From Prevotella sp. ne3005 (lineage in GTDB: Bacteria > Bacteroidota > Bacteroidia > Bacteroidales > Bacteroidaceae): a stretch of DNA of 64,000 bases. Each line of letters opens with the position of its first letter. The first letter of the stretch is position 1. Position numbers and translations under genes: made by a program. The notes beneath the pieces were generated by a model. That model did no database searches and was not told the origin of the DNA. It was given only the letters and a program-made list of their open reading frames with translations. Shown one piece after another: positions 28,566-35,948 of the stretch. The DNA is taken from NCBI RefSeq assembly GCF_900110085.1, contig NZ_FOCK01000006.1:62001-126000 (forward strand). Direction: 5' to 3'.

Positions 28566-28599
28566 CTTGACTCGTCCCTAAGGGCATGCCTTATCTTTG
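28566..28599 (+). promoter_or_regulatory. MerR-type operator within a stretched promoter
   Basis: CTTG (28566-28569) and TATCTTTG (28592-28599) are 22 nt apart, two more than the 20 nt typical of this genome's promoters. The spacer carries the centred palindrome CCCTAAGGG (28576-28584) preceded by GACTCGT, much like operators of BmrR-type MerR regulators. This is the geometry expected for MerR activation by DNA untwisting, so the downstream MerR gene is probably autoregulated. Confidence 0.6.
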
Positions 28600-28628
28600 C
28601 AGTCGCTTAGCAAATACATCGCGCGATT

Positions 28629-29453
28629 ATGAATTTTAAAAAGAAATTAAAAATCGGAGAGTTCTCACAGTTGATGCAGGTAACAGTTAAAACCCTGCGT
28701 CATTATGAGCAGAAGGGACTACTTGTGCCTGACGAGGTGGACGAGTGGACGGGCTATCGCTATTACAGCATCGACCAGATGCAACGGCTGAAGACCATAC
28801 GCGACCTACAACGTCTCGGTTTCTCGCTGGATGAGATTAAGGACCTGTGCGATTCATATTCTCACACTCCAACCATCCGCCAGCTTACTGAGAAGATAAA
28901 GGAAACAGAGGCTGAGCTGAAACTGCTGATCGCCCGTCGTAACCAACTGCTCGACTGGAGGAACGCTCGCAAAGAAATGAAGACAATGGAAAAGATTAGT
29001 ATTCAATCTCTGCCCGAAATCATCGTGGCAAGTCATCGTGAAGTAATTCCTAACTACGCCGCTATCGGCCCTATGTGTGTCGAGAAGATTGGTCCTGAAA
29101 TGCAACGTTTAGGATGCAAGTGTCCGCCACCAGGTTACTGCTTCACCATTGAGCACAACAAGGAGTACACCCCCACCAACATCGATATCGAGTATTGCGA
29201 ACAGGTGGAGGAGATGGGCGAAGACAGCGCTATCATCCAGTTCAAACGTCTGCCCGCCGTGCCAAAGGCACTCTGCATGAAGCACATTGGCCCTTACGAG
29301 CGCTTCTACGAGTCGTTCACCGAAGCCTTCCGCTACATCGAGGAGCACGGTCTGAAACCCGTCGGTCAACATCGTACATGCTACATCGATGGAGCCTGGA
29401 ACCAAGAAGACCCTGAGAAATGGCTGTCGGTGATTCAGATACCAATAGAGTGA
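28629..29453 (+). CDS. MerR-family regulator with GyrI-like sensor domain
   Basis: A 274-residue regulator. The N-terminal winged helix (KIGEFSQLMQVTVKTLRHYE, then GYRYYSIDQMQRL) is of the MerR type, followed by a coiled-coil dimerisation helix (about 85-120) and a C-terminal GyrI-like effector domain (about 130-274). The BmrR-like layout is that of sensors of hydrophobic drugs and cations that activate efflux or modifying enzymes. An operator in a lengthened promoter lies just upstream. It divides the gene run and may control the genes at 29500-30781 that follow. Confidence 0.88.
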   Translation: MNFKKKLKIGEFSQLMQVTVKTLRHYEQKGLLVPDEVDEWTGYRYYSIDQMQRLKTIRDLQRLGFSLDEIKDLCDSYSHTPTIRQLTEKIKETEAELKLLIARRNQLLDWRNARKEMKTMEKISIQSLPEIIVASHREVIPNYAAIGPMCVEKIGPEMQRLGCKCPPPGYCFTIEHNKEYTPTNIDIEYCEQVEEMGEDSAIIQFKRLPAVPKALCMKHIGPYERFYESFTEAFRYIEEHGLKPVGQHRTCYIDGAWNQEDPEKWLSVIQIPIE

Positions 29454-29461
29454 TAATCCGC

Positions 29462-29494
29462 CCTGATCGTCCCATATAGTTTGGGGCGGTCAGG
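29462..29494 (+). promoter_or_regulatory. 12-bp RNA hairpin just before a start codon
   Basis: CCTGATCGTCCC (29462-29473) pairs along its whole length with GGGGCGGTCAGG (29483-29494) if two G-U pairs are allowed, with the loop ATATAGTTT. The stem ends 5 nt before the ATG at 29500 and is not followed by a T run, so it is a poor terminator and a better candidate for translation control or mRNA processing. Confidence 0.5.
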
Positions 29495-29499
29495 ACAAA

Positions 29500-29856
29500 A
29501 TGAGTTACAGAATGAAAGAAATCACAATTAACCCTCAGCAGATTGCCGCATGTGGATTATATTGCGGAGCATGCAAAAAGTTCCTCAATGGCAAATGTCC
29601 AGGATGCAAGGAGAACGAGAAAGCATCATGGTGCAAGATTCGCAAGTGCTGTCAGGAGAAGGACTTGCATACTTGCGCCGAGTGCGACAAGGATGTGAAA
29701 GAATGTATGATTCACAACAACTTTGTCGGCAAGATCTTTGCTTTCCTGTTCAATAGCGACAGAGCCGCCTGCATCCGTTATATCCGCGAAAACGGAGAGG
29801 ATGCCTTCGCGGAGAAGATGGCAAAAGATCAACAGATGACGATGAAAAGGGAATGA
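29500..29856 (+). CDS. DUF3795-type cysteine-rich protein
   Basis: A 118-residue small protein of the DUF3795 type with many Cys: AACGLYCGACKKFLNGKC, PGCKENE, CKIRKCCQEK and HTCAECDKDVKECM. The spacing suggests a zinc or other metal site. Function is not known to me. A 12-bp hairpin precedes the start. The end overlaps the next gene by 4 nt (ATGA). Met5 is an alternative start. Confidence 0.75.
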   Translation: MSYRMKEITINPQQIAACGLYCGACKKFLNGKCPGCKENEKASWCKIRKCCQEKDLHTCAECDKDVKECMIHNNFVGKIFAFLFNSDRAACIRYIRENGEDAFAEKMAKDQQMTMKRE

Positions 29857-30374
29857 GGTTAGAATTAGCAACACAAAACGACTTTGATGCCATCATCGCC
29901 TTCTATGATGATGTGACGGAGCGTACGCCAGAGATGGCCACATATGCCAGATGGAGCAAAAGGAAACACCCCACGATTGAAAGCATCAAGGTCTATATCA
30001 ACGAGGGTAGCATGTACATTTACCGTGAGCAAGGTGTCATCGTCGGCGCGATAGCAGTGACGATGTATCAGGGTGAGGATTATCACGCCATCGACTGGTC
30101 GCAGCAGGTGCCAGACGAAAAGGTGGCTGTGATTCATATCCTTGCCGTCAGTCCTGGCTATCAAGGCAAAGGCATCGGTTCAGAGATGATTCGCGAGGCT
30201 ATCCGTATGGCAAAGAGTAAAGGCATGCAGGCCATCCGTCTCGATGCCCTTGCTTCGAACACACCCGCCCACAAACTCTACAAACGTCTCGGTTTCGAGT
30301 ATCGCGGCCAGCAGCACCTCTACGCCAAAAACACTGGCTGGACAGACTTCTATTTCTTTGAACTTAAACAATGA
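29853..30374 (+). CDS. GNAT acetyltransferase
   Basis: A 173-residue GNAT enzyme with the acetyl-CoA loop VSPGYQGKGIGSEMIRE and the late motif LDALASNTPAHKLYKRLGF. It overlaps both neighbours by 4 nt (ATGA at each end), which implies translational coupling with the DUF3795 and VOC genes. The acceptor is unknown. Confidence 0.85.
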   Translation: MRLELATQNDFDAIIAFYDDVTERTPEMATYARWSKRKHPTIESIKVYINEGSMYIYREQGVIVGAIAVTMYQGEDYHAIDWSQQVPDEKVAVIHILAVSPGYQGKGIGSEMIREAIRMAKSKGMQAIRLDALASNTPAHKLYKRLGFEYRGQQHLYAKNTGWTDFYFFELKQ

Positions 30375-30781
30375 ATGATATGAAAGAAAGATTCAAATTC
30401 AACACCGTGGGGTTTTTCACCCGCGACAACAAAGCGACTGTCGATTTCTACACGAAAACCTTTGGTTTTACCACAGATTGGGATGGCATTCAGCCCAACG
30501 TGGAGATGACGCTGGGCAACATGCGCATTATCCTCTTCCCGCGTGACGCTTTCGAGCATATGGTCTCTCGGAAATTTCAATATCCCGAGGGGTTCAACGG
30601 CACGATGGAATTGGCATTCGACGTGCCCACTTTCGCTGATGTCGACAAGGAATACCAGCATGCGCTTGCGAATGGTGCCGCCTCCGTTCTTTCTCCAACC
30701 ACAGAACCTTGGGGCCAGCGTACCTGCTATGTGGCCGACCCAGACGGAAATCTGATAGAGATAGGTACGTTTACGAAATAG
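30371..30781 (+). CDS. VOC family protein (glyoxalase/bleomycin-resistance fold)
   Basis: A 136-residue single VOC domain (FNTVGFFTRDNKATVDFY at the start, CYVADPDGNLIEIG at the end). Over its whole length it is close, at DNA level too, to the C-terminal domain of the DJ-1/VOC fusion at 24897, so one derives from the other by recent duplication. VOC proteins bind metal and act on or sequester small molecules; the ligand here is unknown. Met4 (30380) may be the true start. Last gene before operator E. Confidence 0.82.
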   Translation: MNDMKERFKFNTVGFFTRDNKATVDFYTKTFGFTTDWDGIQPNVEMTLGNMRIILFPRDAFEHMVSRKFQYPEGFNGTMELAFDVPTFADVDKEYQHALANGAASVLSPTTEPWGQRTCYVADPDGNLIEIGTFTK

Positions 30782-30805
30782 CGAAATAGTACATATCGTA
30801 GTATG

Positions 30806-30879
30806 CCATTCGTCACAAAATGTTGCAATTCATCCCAGAAATGGGGTGGATTGCAACTTTTTTATTTTTTATCTGCGTC
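30806..30879 (+). promoter_or_regulatory. Operator/promoter E upstream of the third barrel gene
   Basis: CCATTCGTCACA (30806-30817), 14 nt, ATCCCA (30832-30837). The -7 box is degenerate and one nucleotide closer than in the other copies (TTTTTATCTGCGTC region, 30866-30879). GTTGCAAT (30822-30829) and ATTGCAAC (30850-30857) form an inverted repeat around ATCCCA. Here the two halves are most alike: TTCGTCACA (30809-30817) and TTCATCCCA (30829-30837). Confidence 0.68.
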
Positions 30880-30909
30880 AAACTGGCAAAACATTTAAAA
30901 ATTTGAAAA

Positions 30910-33276
30910 ATGAAAAAGATCAGTTTGAAAATGGTAGCTTTGATAGCTGCAATGATGATGTGTTTATCAGCCGAGGCTAAGACCGAGGATGTTGGTGGAC
31001 GAGTAATTGACGCGCAGGGTGAACCCTTGCCATTTGTGAGTGTGGCACTGCTCGCATCCGACTCTACTTATATACAAGGTGCAACGAGCGATGCGGATGG
31101 TATCTTCCAGATTATTACTACCGACGCCTGCTGCATTCTGCGATTCTCGTACATCGGATATCGCACCAAGTATGTGAACGTGAATAGTTCGGAAATAGGC
31201 ACCATCCAGATGGAGGAAGACCAGGCGATGCTCAGTGAGATTGTGGTAAAGGGACAGATGCCTAAAACCAAGTTGACGGGCAACTCGATGATAACCACCA
31301 TTCAGGGTACAATCTTAGGTCAATCGGGTACTGCTAAGGAAATGCTGGCCAAGGTACCAGGCATGACGCTGAAGGGCGAAGACCTGGAAGTGCTGGGTAA
31401 GGGTACACCTGTCTTTTATATCAACGGAAGAAAGATGCGAGATAAGGACGAACTGAAACGACTCCGTTCGGAGGAGATTCAGAGCGTAGAGGTGATTACC
31501 AATCCTGGTGCAGAGTACGATGCCACCATTTCGGCAGTGGTACGTATCAAGACTGTTCGTCGTGAGGGGGCTGGTTTCGGCTTCGACCTGATGGCTGCCA
31601 ACAATCAGGACTTAGCATTTGGCTTCAGCGATCCCAGTAGCACGCTGAACCTGCGTTATCGCCGCAACAATCTGGACCTGTTTGGTATGGTGAACTACTG
31701 GTCGTGGGATAGTCCTAACGACCTGCATATTACGCAATCCACATTCCTCCGGGCCGATGAAGGCATCAGGAATATTCTTCAGGACAGCCACATGCGTAAC
31801 GACTGGCATGGAGAGGGTCTGAACTACAACCTGGGCTTTAACTGGCAGATTAACGACAAGCACTCGCTGGGTGCCAGAGTGGAACGCCACGACCAGTTTA
31901 AAACGTATAATGACATGTGGGTGGATACTGAAAACAACCTCACTGGCCGCGACCTTTCGCATCAGGGTGGTCATACACACTACCCCTATAACTGGCAGGG
32001 CAATGCCTATTATAACGGTCAGGTGGGTAAACTGAACATCGACCTGAACGTGGATTTCCTGACGGATAAGGAGAATGACGACAACCAGATAGATGTGTAT
32101 TTGCCTGAAACCCAGACCATGCAACAGAACTCGCATATATCATCGCGACTTTGGGCTACCAAACTGGTGTTGAGCTATCCTGTGTGGAAGGGACAGTTGC
32201 AGGCTGGAACGGAGATGAGTTTCGTAAAGCGACAGAGCTGTACGTCGATTACTAACTATCCTCTCCCCTCTACTGATGCGGATGTTAAGGAGAACAACGT
32301 GGCTGCTTTTGTAGCTTACAATGCCAACTTGGATAAATATGGTACCGTAAGTGCCGGACTGCGTTACGAGCATGTGGGTTTCGACTATACGGACAACCTG
32401 GATGCCGAGAACAATATGACGCGCTATCAGGATGAGTTCTTCCCCAATATCACATGGTCAAAGCAGTTTGGAGCCATCCAGACCTCGCTGAGCTACACTA
32501 TGAAAACCGTGCGTCCGAAGTACAGCTCACTGAACGACCATATTTACTATCTGAACTCTTATACCCTGTCGCAGGGCGACTCGAAACTCAAGAATGCCAC
32601 TATGCAGGAGGTGAGCATCAATGCCCGTTGGAAGTGGATCAACCTGTTTGCTGCCTACGAACGTCGTGATAACACTATTACACAGGTGCCAATGGCCTAT
32701 AACAACGAGGGTATCATGCTGATGAAGCAGGCTAACTTGTCCGATCCCGTTCGTAATCTGGCCATCTTCCTTTCGGCCAATCCCACTTGGGGTGTATATA
32801 GCCCAAGCTGGACCATTGGCGGGCAGAAGTTTTGGAACACGATGACCTACGACGATCCTCGTAGCGCCACAGGCAAGACGGATGTGACCTTTACTAAGCC
32901 CATCTTCTTCTTCGACATCTACAACACCTTCCGCTTTAAGCACAGCTGGCAGTTGGAGGCCAATGCCAACATCCAGACAAAGGGTGATGTACTGAACTTC
33001 CGTATTCTCTCACCTTCGTATAATGTCAGTTTTGTGGTACAGAAGTGCTGGTTGAAGAATGATGCCCTGTGCCTGCGTGCCAGCATCAACGATGTGTTCC
33101 AGCGTAGCGTACAGGATATGGCTCATGATTGTGGTTTCTTCTACACTGTGCAGAAAACACGAAGCCGTAGCCACCGTCTGGACATCTCTATCCGCTACAC
33201 CTTCAACGCCTCGAAGAGCAAGTACAAGGGCACTGGTGCCGGTAAAGCCGAGCAGCAGCGAATGGGTAATAATTAG
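30910..33276 (+). CDS. Outer-membrane beta-barrel protein with carboxypeptidase-regulatory and plug domains
   Basis: A 788-residue paralogue of the protein at 16117: signal peptide (ending SAEAK), carboxypeptidase-regulatory-like domain (VGGRVIDAQGEPLPFVSV), plug-like domain (SEIVVKGQMPKTK, YINGRKMRD, VITNPGAEYDA) and a long beta-barrel, ending with SKYKGTGAGKAEQQRM. The plug segment LGKGTPVFYINGRKMRDKDE is closer to the barrel at 11638 than to that at 16117. It follows operator E and is probably monocistronic, since operator F begins at its stop codon. Confidence 0.82.
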   Translation: MKKISLKMVALIAAMMMCLSAEAKTEDVGGRVIDAQGEPLPFVSVALLASDSTYIQGATSDADGIFQIITTDACCILRFSYIGYRTKYVNVNSSEIGTIQMEEDQAMLSEIVVKGQMPKTKLTGNSMITTIQGTILGQSGTAKEMLAKVPGMTLKGEDLEVLGKGTPVFYINGRKMRDKDELKRLRSEEIQSVEVITNPGAEYDATISAVVRIKTVRREGAGFGFDLMAANNQDLAFGFSDPSSTLNLRYRRNNLDLFGMVNYWSWDSPNDLHITQSTFLRADEGIRNILQDSHMRNDWHGEGLNYNLGFNWQINDKHSLGARVERHDQFKTYNDMWVDTENNLTGRDLSHQGGHTHYPYNWQGNAYYNGQVGKLNIDLNVDFLTDKENDDNQIDVYLPETQTMQQNSHISSRLWATKLVLSYPVWKGQLQAGTEMSFVKRQSCTSITNYPLPSTDADVKENNVAAFVAYNANLDKYGTVSAGLRYEHVGFDYTDNLDAENNMTRYQDEFFPNITWSKQFGAIQTSLSYTMKTVRPKYSSLNDHIYYLNSYTLSQGDSKLKNATMQEVSINARWKWINLFAAYERRDNTITQVPMAYNNEGIMLMKQANLSDPVRNLAIFLSANPTWGVYSPSWTIGGQKFWNTMTYDDPRSATGKTDVTFTKPIFFFDIYNTFRFKHSWQLEANANIQTKGDVLNFRILSPSYNVSFVVQKCWLKNDALCLRASINDVFQRSVQDMAHDCGFFYTVQKTRSRSHRLDISIRYTFNASKSKYKGTGAGKAEQQRMGNN

Positions 33277-33344
33277 CCATTCATCACATTTTTACGCCGT
33301 ATATCCCAAATATTTGGTGCATTCCGCAACTTTATGTAATTTTG
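33277..33344 (+). promoter_or_regulatory. Operator/promoter F upstream of the Ntn hydrolase gene
   Basis: CCATTCATCACA (33277-33288) starts right after the TAG of the barrel gene; then 14 nt, ATCCCA (33303-33308), TTTG (33313-33316), 20 nt and TAATTTTG (33337-33344). The segment TTGGTGCATTCCGCAAC is shared with copy D. Confidence 0.78.
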
Positions 33345-33382
33345 TAGCGTCTAACAGACATCAAATCAATCAATAATAAACA

Positions 33383-34456
33383 ATGAAGAAAGCATTAAAA
33401 ATCGCGCTGTTCAGCATTCTGGGGCTATTTGTCGTAGCTGGCGTGTTAGTTTGGATGGAGTTTGGTTCGCTGATAAAGGGAGCCATGTCGTGTGAGAAAC
33501 TCGACGAAGGTATGTATTACATGGAGTACGAGGGCGACGACGGCTTTGACGAACTGATGAAACGAGGCGGCTGCGCGAATATCAACGTTCTGGCCAATTA
33601 TATCACAGACTTCTTGTCAAAAGGGCATTTCAAGACTGCCGAGATTGACTGCCCGCTCATGCCAGTAGGCTGCTCTACGTTGACTGTTAGCACTCCTGAT
33701 GGTGGCGTCATGATGGCCCGCAACTTCGATTTCCCTTATGGCACAGCTATGATTCTGCATACCACATCTGACGATGGCTATGAATCTATCACAACCTTCT
33801 CAACCGATTTCTTTGGCTTCGGTGAGAATTACAAGCCAGAAGGTTTCCAGAACCAATTCATGGCATTGGCAAGCTTGTTCATGGCACTGGACGGTATCAA
33901 TGAGAAAGGTCTCGCTATTGCTGTGCTCGATGCTGGTGACAAGGTGGTGACCAAGCAGGATACCCCCAAGCCTGACCTTACTACCACTTCAGCCGTACAA
34001 TATCTACTTAAAAATGCAGCCAATGTAAAAGAAGCACTGGAGCTGCTTCGTGGTATCGACATGAACTCTGACCCAGGTTCTGCCTATCATCTCTCAATGG
34101 CTGATGCTACGGGCAGAAGTGTGGCTGTGGAATATGTAGATAATAAAATGGTGGTAACAGACTCGCCCTTTGTGACGAACCACTATCTGTGCAAAGAAAA
34201 GTTCGAAGTGGGACTTCATGAGGGAGACCATCGTCACGAGAAACTGATGGAGCAATACCAAAAGACTGGCGGTGTGATGAATGAAGAGCAGCTGACAAAG
34301 GCTATCGCATCGGTAACACAGCTTCCAGAGAAAGGTGCCATCGTAGGTGGTACATTATGGACAATGGTGATGGATCTGAAGCATCCATCCGTCACTTATT
34401 ATTCTCGTCGACATTTTGATAAACCGCTCCATTTCACACTTTCACAGACAAATTAA
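33383..34456 (+). CDS. Membrane-anchored Ntn-type linear amide hydrolase
   Basis: A 357-residue protein with an N-terminal hydrophobic anchor (about 5-25) and a choloylglycine-hydrolase/C45-like domain. The candidate nucleophile is Cys97 in PVGCSTLTV, followed by the conserved ARNFDFPYG. Family members cut linear amides such as bile salts, acyl-homoserine lactones or penicillin V; the sequence does not tell which. The Cys is far from the start, so processing or an unusual precursor is implied. The stop overlaps the next ATG (TAATG). Confidence 0.75.
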   Translation: MKKALKIALFSILGLFVVAGVLVWMEFGSLIKGAMSCEKLDEGMYYMEYEGDDGFDELMKRGGCANINVLANYITDFLSKGHFKTAEIDCPLMPVGCSTLTVSTPDGGVMMARNFDFPYGTAMILHTTSDDGYESITTFSTDFFGFGENYKPEGFQNQFMALASLFMALDGINEKGLAIAVLDAGDKVVTKQDTPKPDLTTTSAVQYLLKNAANVKEALELLRGIDMNSDPGSAYHLSMADATGRSVAVEYVDNKMVVTDSPFVTNHYLCKEKFEVGLHEGDHRHEKLMEQYQKTGGVMNEEQLTKAIASVTQLPEKGAIVGGTLWTMVMDLKHPSVTYYSRRHFDKPLHFTLSQTN

Positions 34457-35230
34457 TGAGACGACTTTTATATCTGGACAATCTGAAAGTATGCCTGACG
34501 GTGCTGGTGATATTCCACCATGCAGGTCAGGCATACGGTGATGGTGGAGCCTGGGCCTATACACCCAGTAATCCAGCTGAGGTGATGCCTTGGATATGGC
34601 ATTTCTTCTCAGTAAATGCCGCCTTCTTCATGGGACTGTTCTTCCTAATCTCCGGCTATTTCATTTGGTGGCGTCATGGGTGTTGGCAGTTATCTGATCC
34701 GTTTGGTCAGTCCGCAGGATCATTGGATATGGCCCTTTGGCATCATCCCTCTGCCGATGGAACCAGCTCATTATCTGCAATACGTGATGATGTTCGTCGT
34801 CGGCATTCTGGCCAGTCGCTTTCATTGGCTTGAGAGAATTTCCAAAGCTACAGGAATTCTGTCGCTTTTGATAGGATGTTTGCTGGCATTAGGCATATAT
34901 CTGCGTGATGGCGGTGAGTGGAACAACTTTGTAGCTCAGTGGTTCGGCATCTACGAGTCGTTACTCTGTGTCTTTATTTGTTTCGGATTGCTCTGGCTGT
35001 TCCGCGAGTATGGAAATTGGAACAACAAATTCTGGCAGTGGTGCGCCGCTCAGGCTTATGGAGCCTACATCTTCCATCTATTACTGATGATAGCTTTGCA
35101 GAATGCAGTTGACGGTATCTGGATGGGCGCATTCGGTAAGTTCATGTTCATCGGCATAGCCAGCACCATCGCATCCTTCGGGCTTACCTGGCTACTTCGG
35201 ATGATTCCTGGTGTAAAGAAAGTACTATAA
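34456..35230 (+). pseudogene. Acyltransferase-3-like gene with internal deletion and frameshift
   Basis: The first part (34456 to about 34670) reads RLLYLDNLKVCLTVLVIFHH and FLISGYF, the start of an acyltransferase-3 family membrane enzyme. The rest continues in another frame from about 34670 to 35230 (GVGSYLIRL, AHYLQYVMMFVVGI, ending WLLRMIPGVKKVL). Together they give about 260 residues where the family usually has 350-400, and the break falls right after the conserved SGYF. I read this as a central deletion that also shifted the frame. Either half alone lacks the complete enzyme. Confidence 0.72.
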
Positions 35231-35232
35231 AT

Positions 35233-35300
35233 CCATTCGTCACAAATCGATACAGAATATCCCAAATGTTTGGTTGTTTCGACAACAATTCGTAACTTTG
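35233..35300 (+). promoter_or_regulatory. Operator/promoter G upstream of the CAT-like gene
   Basis: CCATTCGTCACA (35233-35244), 14 nt, ATCCCA (35259-35264), TTTG (35269-35272), 20 nt, TAACTTTG (35293-35300). The copy has full consensus at every element and precedes the CAT-like gene by 22 nt. Confidence 0.8.
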
Positions 35301-35321
35301 CAGTCGAAAACAAATAATAAG

Positions 35322-35942
35322 ATGAAGCAGGAAATTAATCCCAAGGATACGAATCGGGCCATTGCATTCGAACTGTGGATGAAATCGCCCATGCCGATGG
35401 TGACACTTACCAAGACCTTCGACGTAACGCGACTGTGTAAGGTGAGTCGTAGGCGCGGTATGAAATTCAACATGCTGCTCTGCTGGTGCATCGGCAAGGC
35501 TGCATCAAGCATAGAGGAGTTTTACATGTTGCCCCAGAACGGAAAGCTGTACAAATATGATCGTATGGCTATCAACATGATAGTGGATAATGTAAAGGGG
35601 GGACTCAGTTTCTGCGACGTTGCCGTCAGCGATGATCTGGAAGCGTTTAATGCCAATTACCTGCATCTGACAGAGACCATCTGCCAGACCTGTCAGGACA
35701 TCCTTGACGATGAGGCTGTGATAGTCGGCACGTCGGCTGTGACTGGCACAGAGCTCGACAGCATCGTCAACCAGTACAGCGGCATCTACACCAATCCCTT
35801 CCTGGCATGGGGCAGATATCGCAAGCATTGGTTCAAAGTGACTTTGCCCATCTCCTTCCAGTTCCATCACGCCCAAATGGATGGCTCACACGCCGCCCGA
35901 TTCCTGGAAGAACTGCAGAAAGCAATCAATTCTATAGAATAA
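35322..35942 (+). CDS. Chloramphenicol-acetyltransferase-like O-acetyltransferase
   Basis: A 206-residue member of the CAT fold. The catalytic block reads HHAQMDG with His182/His183 and Asp187, and the N-terminal TKTFDVTRL and RGMKFNMLLCWCIGKA segments match the trimer-forming CAT family. Many Bacteroidetes members do not act on chloramphenicol, so the acceptor is open. ATG at 35322 is chosen; the frame is open upstream to 35274, but that part is promoter G. It is followed after 6 nt by a DUF418 gene. Confidence 0.85.
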   Translation: MKQEINPKDTNRAIAFELWMKSPMPMVTLTKTFDVTRLCKVSRRRGMKFNMLLCWCIGKAASSIEEFYMLPQNGKLYKYDRMAINMIVDNVKGGLSFCDVAVSDDLEAFNANYLHLTETICQTCQDILDDEAVIVGTSAVTGTELDSIVNQYSGIYTNPFLAWGRYRKHWFKVTLPISFQFHHAQMDGSHAARFLEELQKAINSIE

Positions 35943-35948
35943 ATAAAG

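Noticed and set aside
19852..30781. Integron cassette array, suggested by GNAT, VOC, GyrI-like and beta-lactamase genes on one strand
   Set aside because: Gaps are often 1-15 nt or overlaps, leaving no room for attC sites; no attC-like paired sites or integrase were seen.
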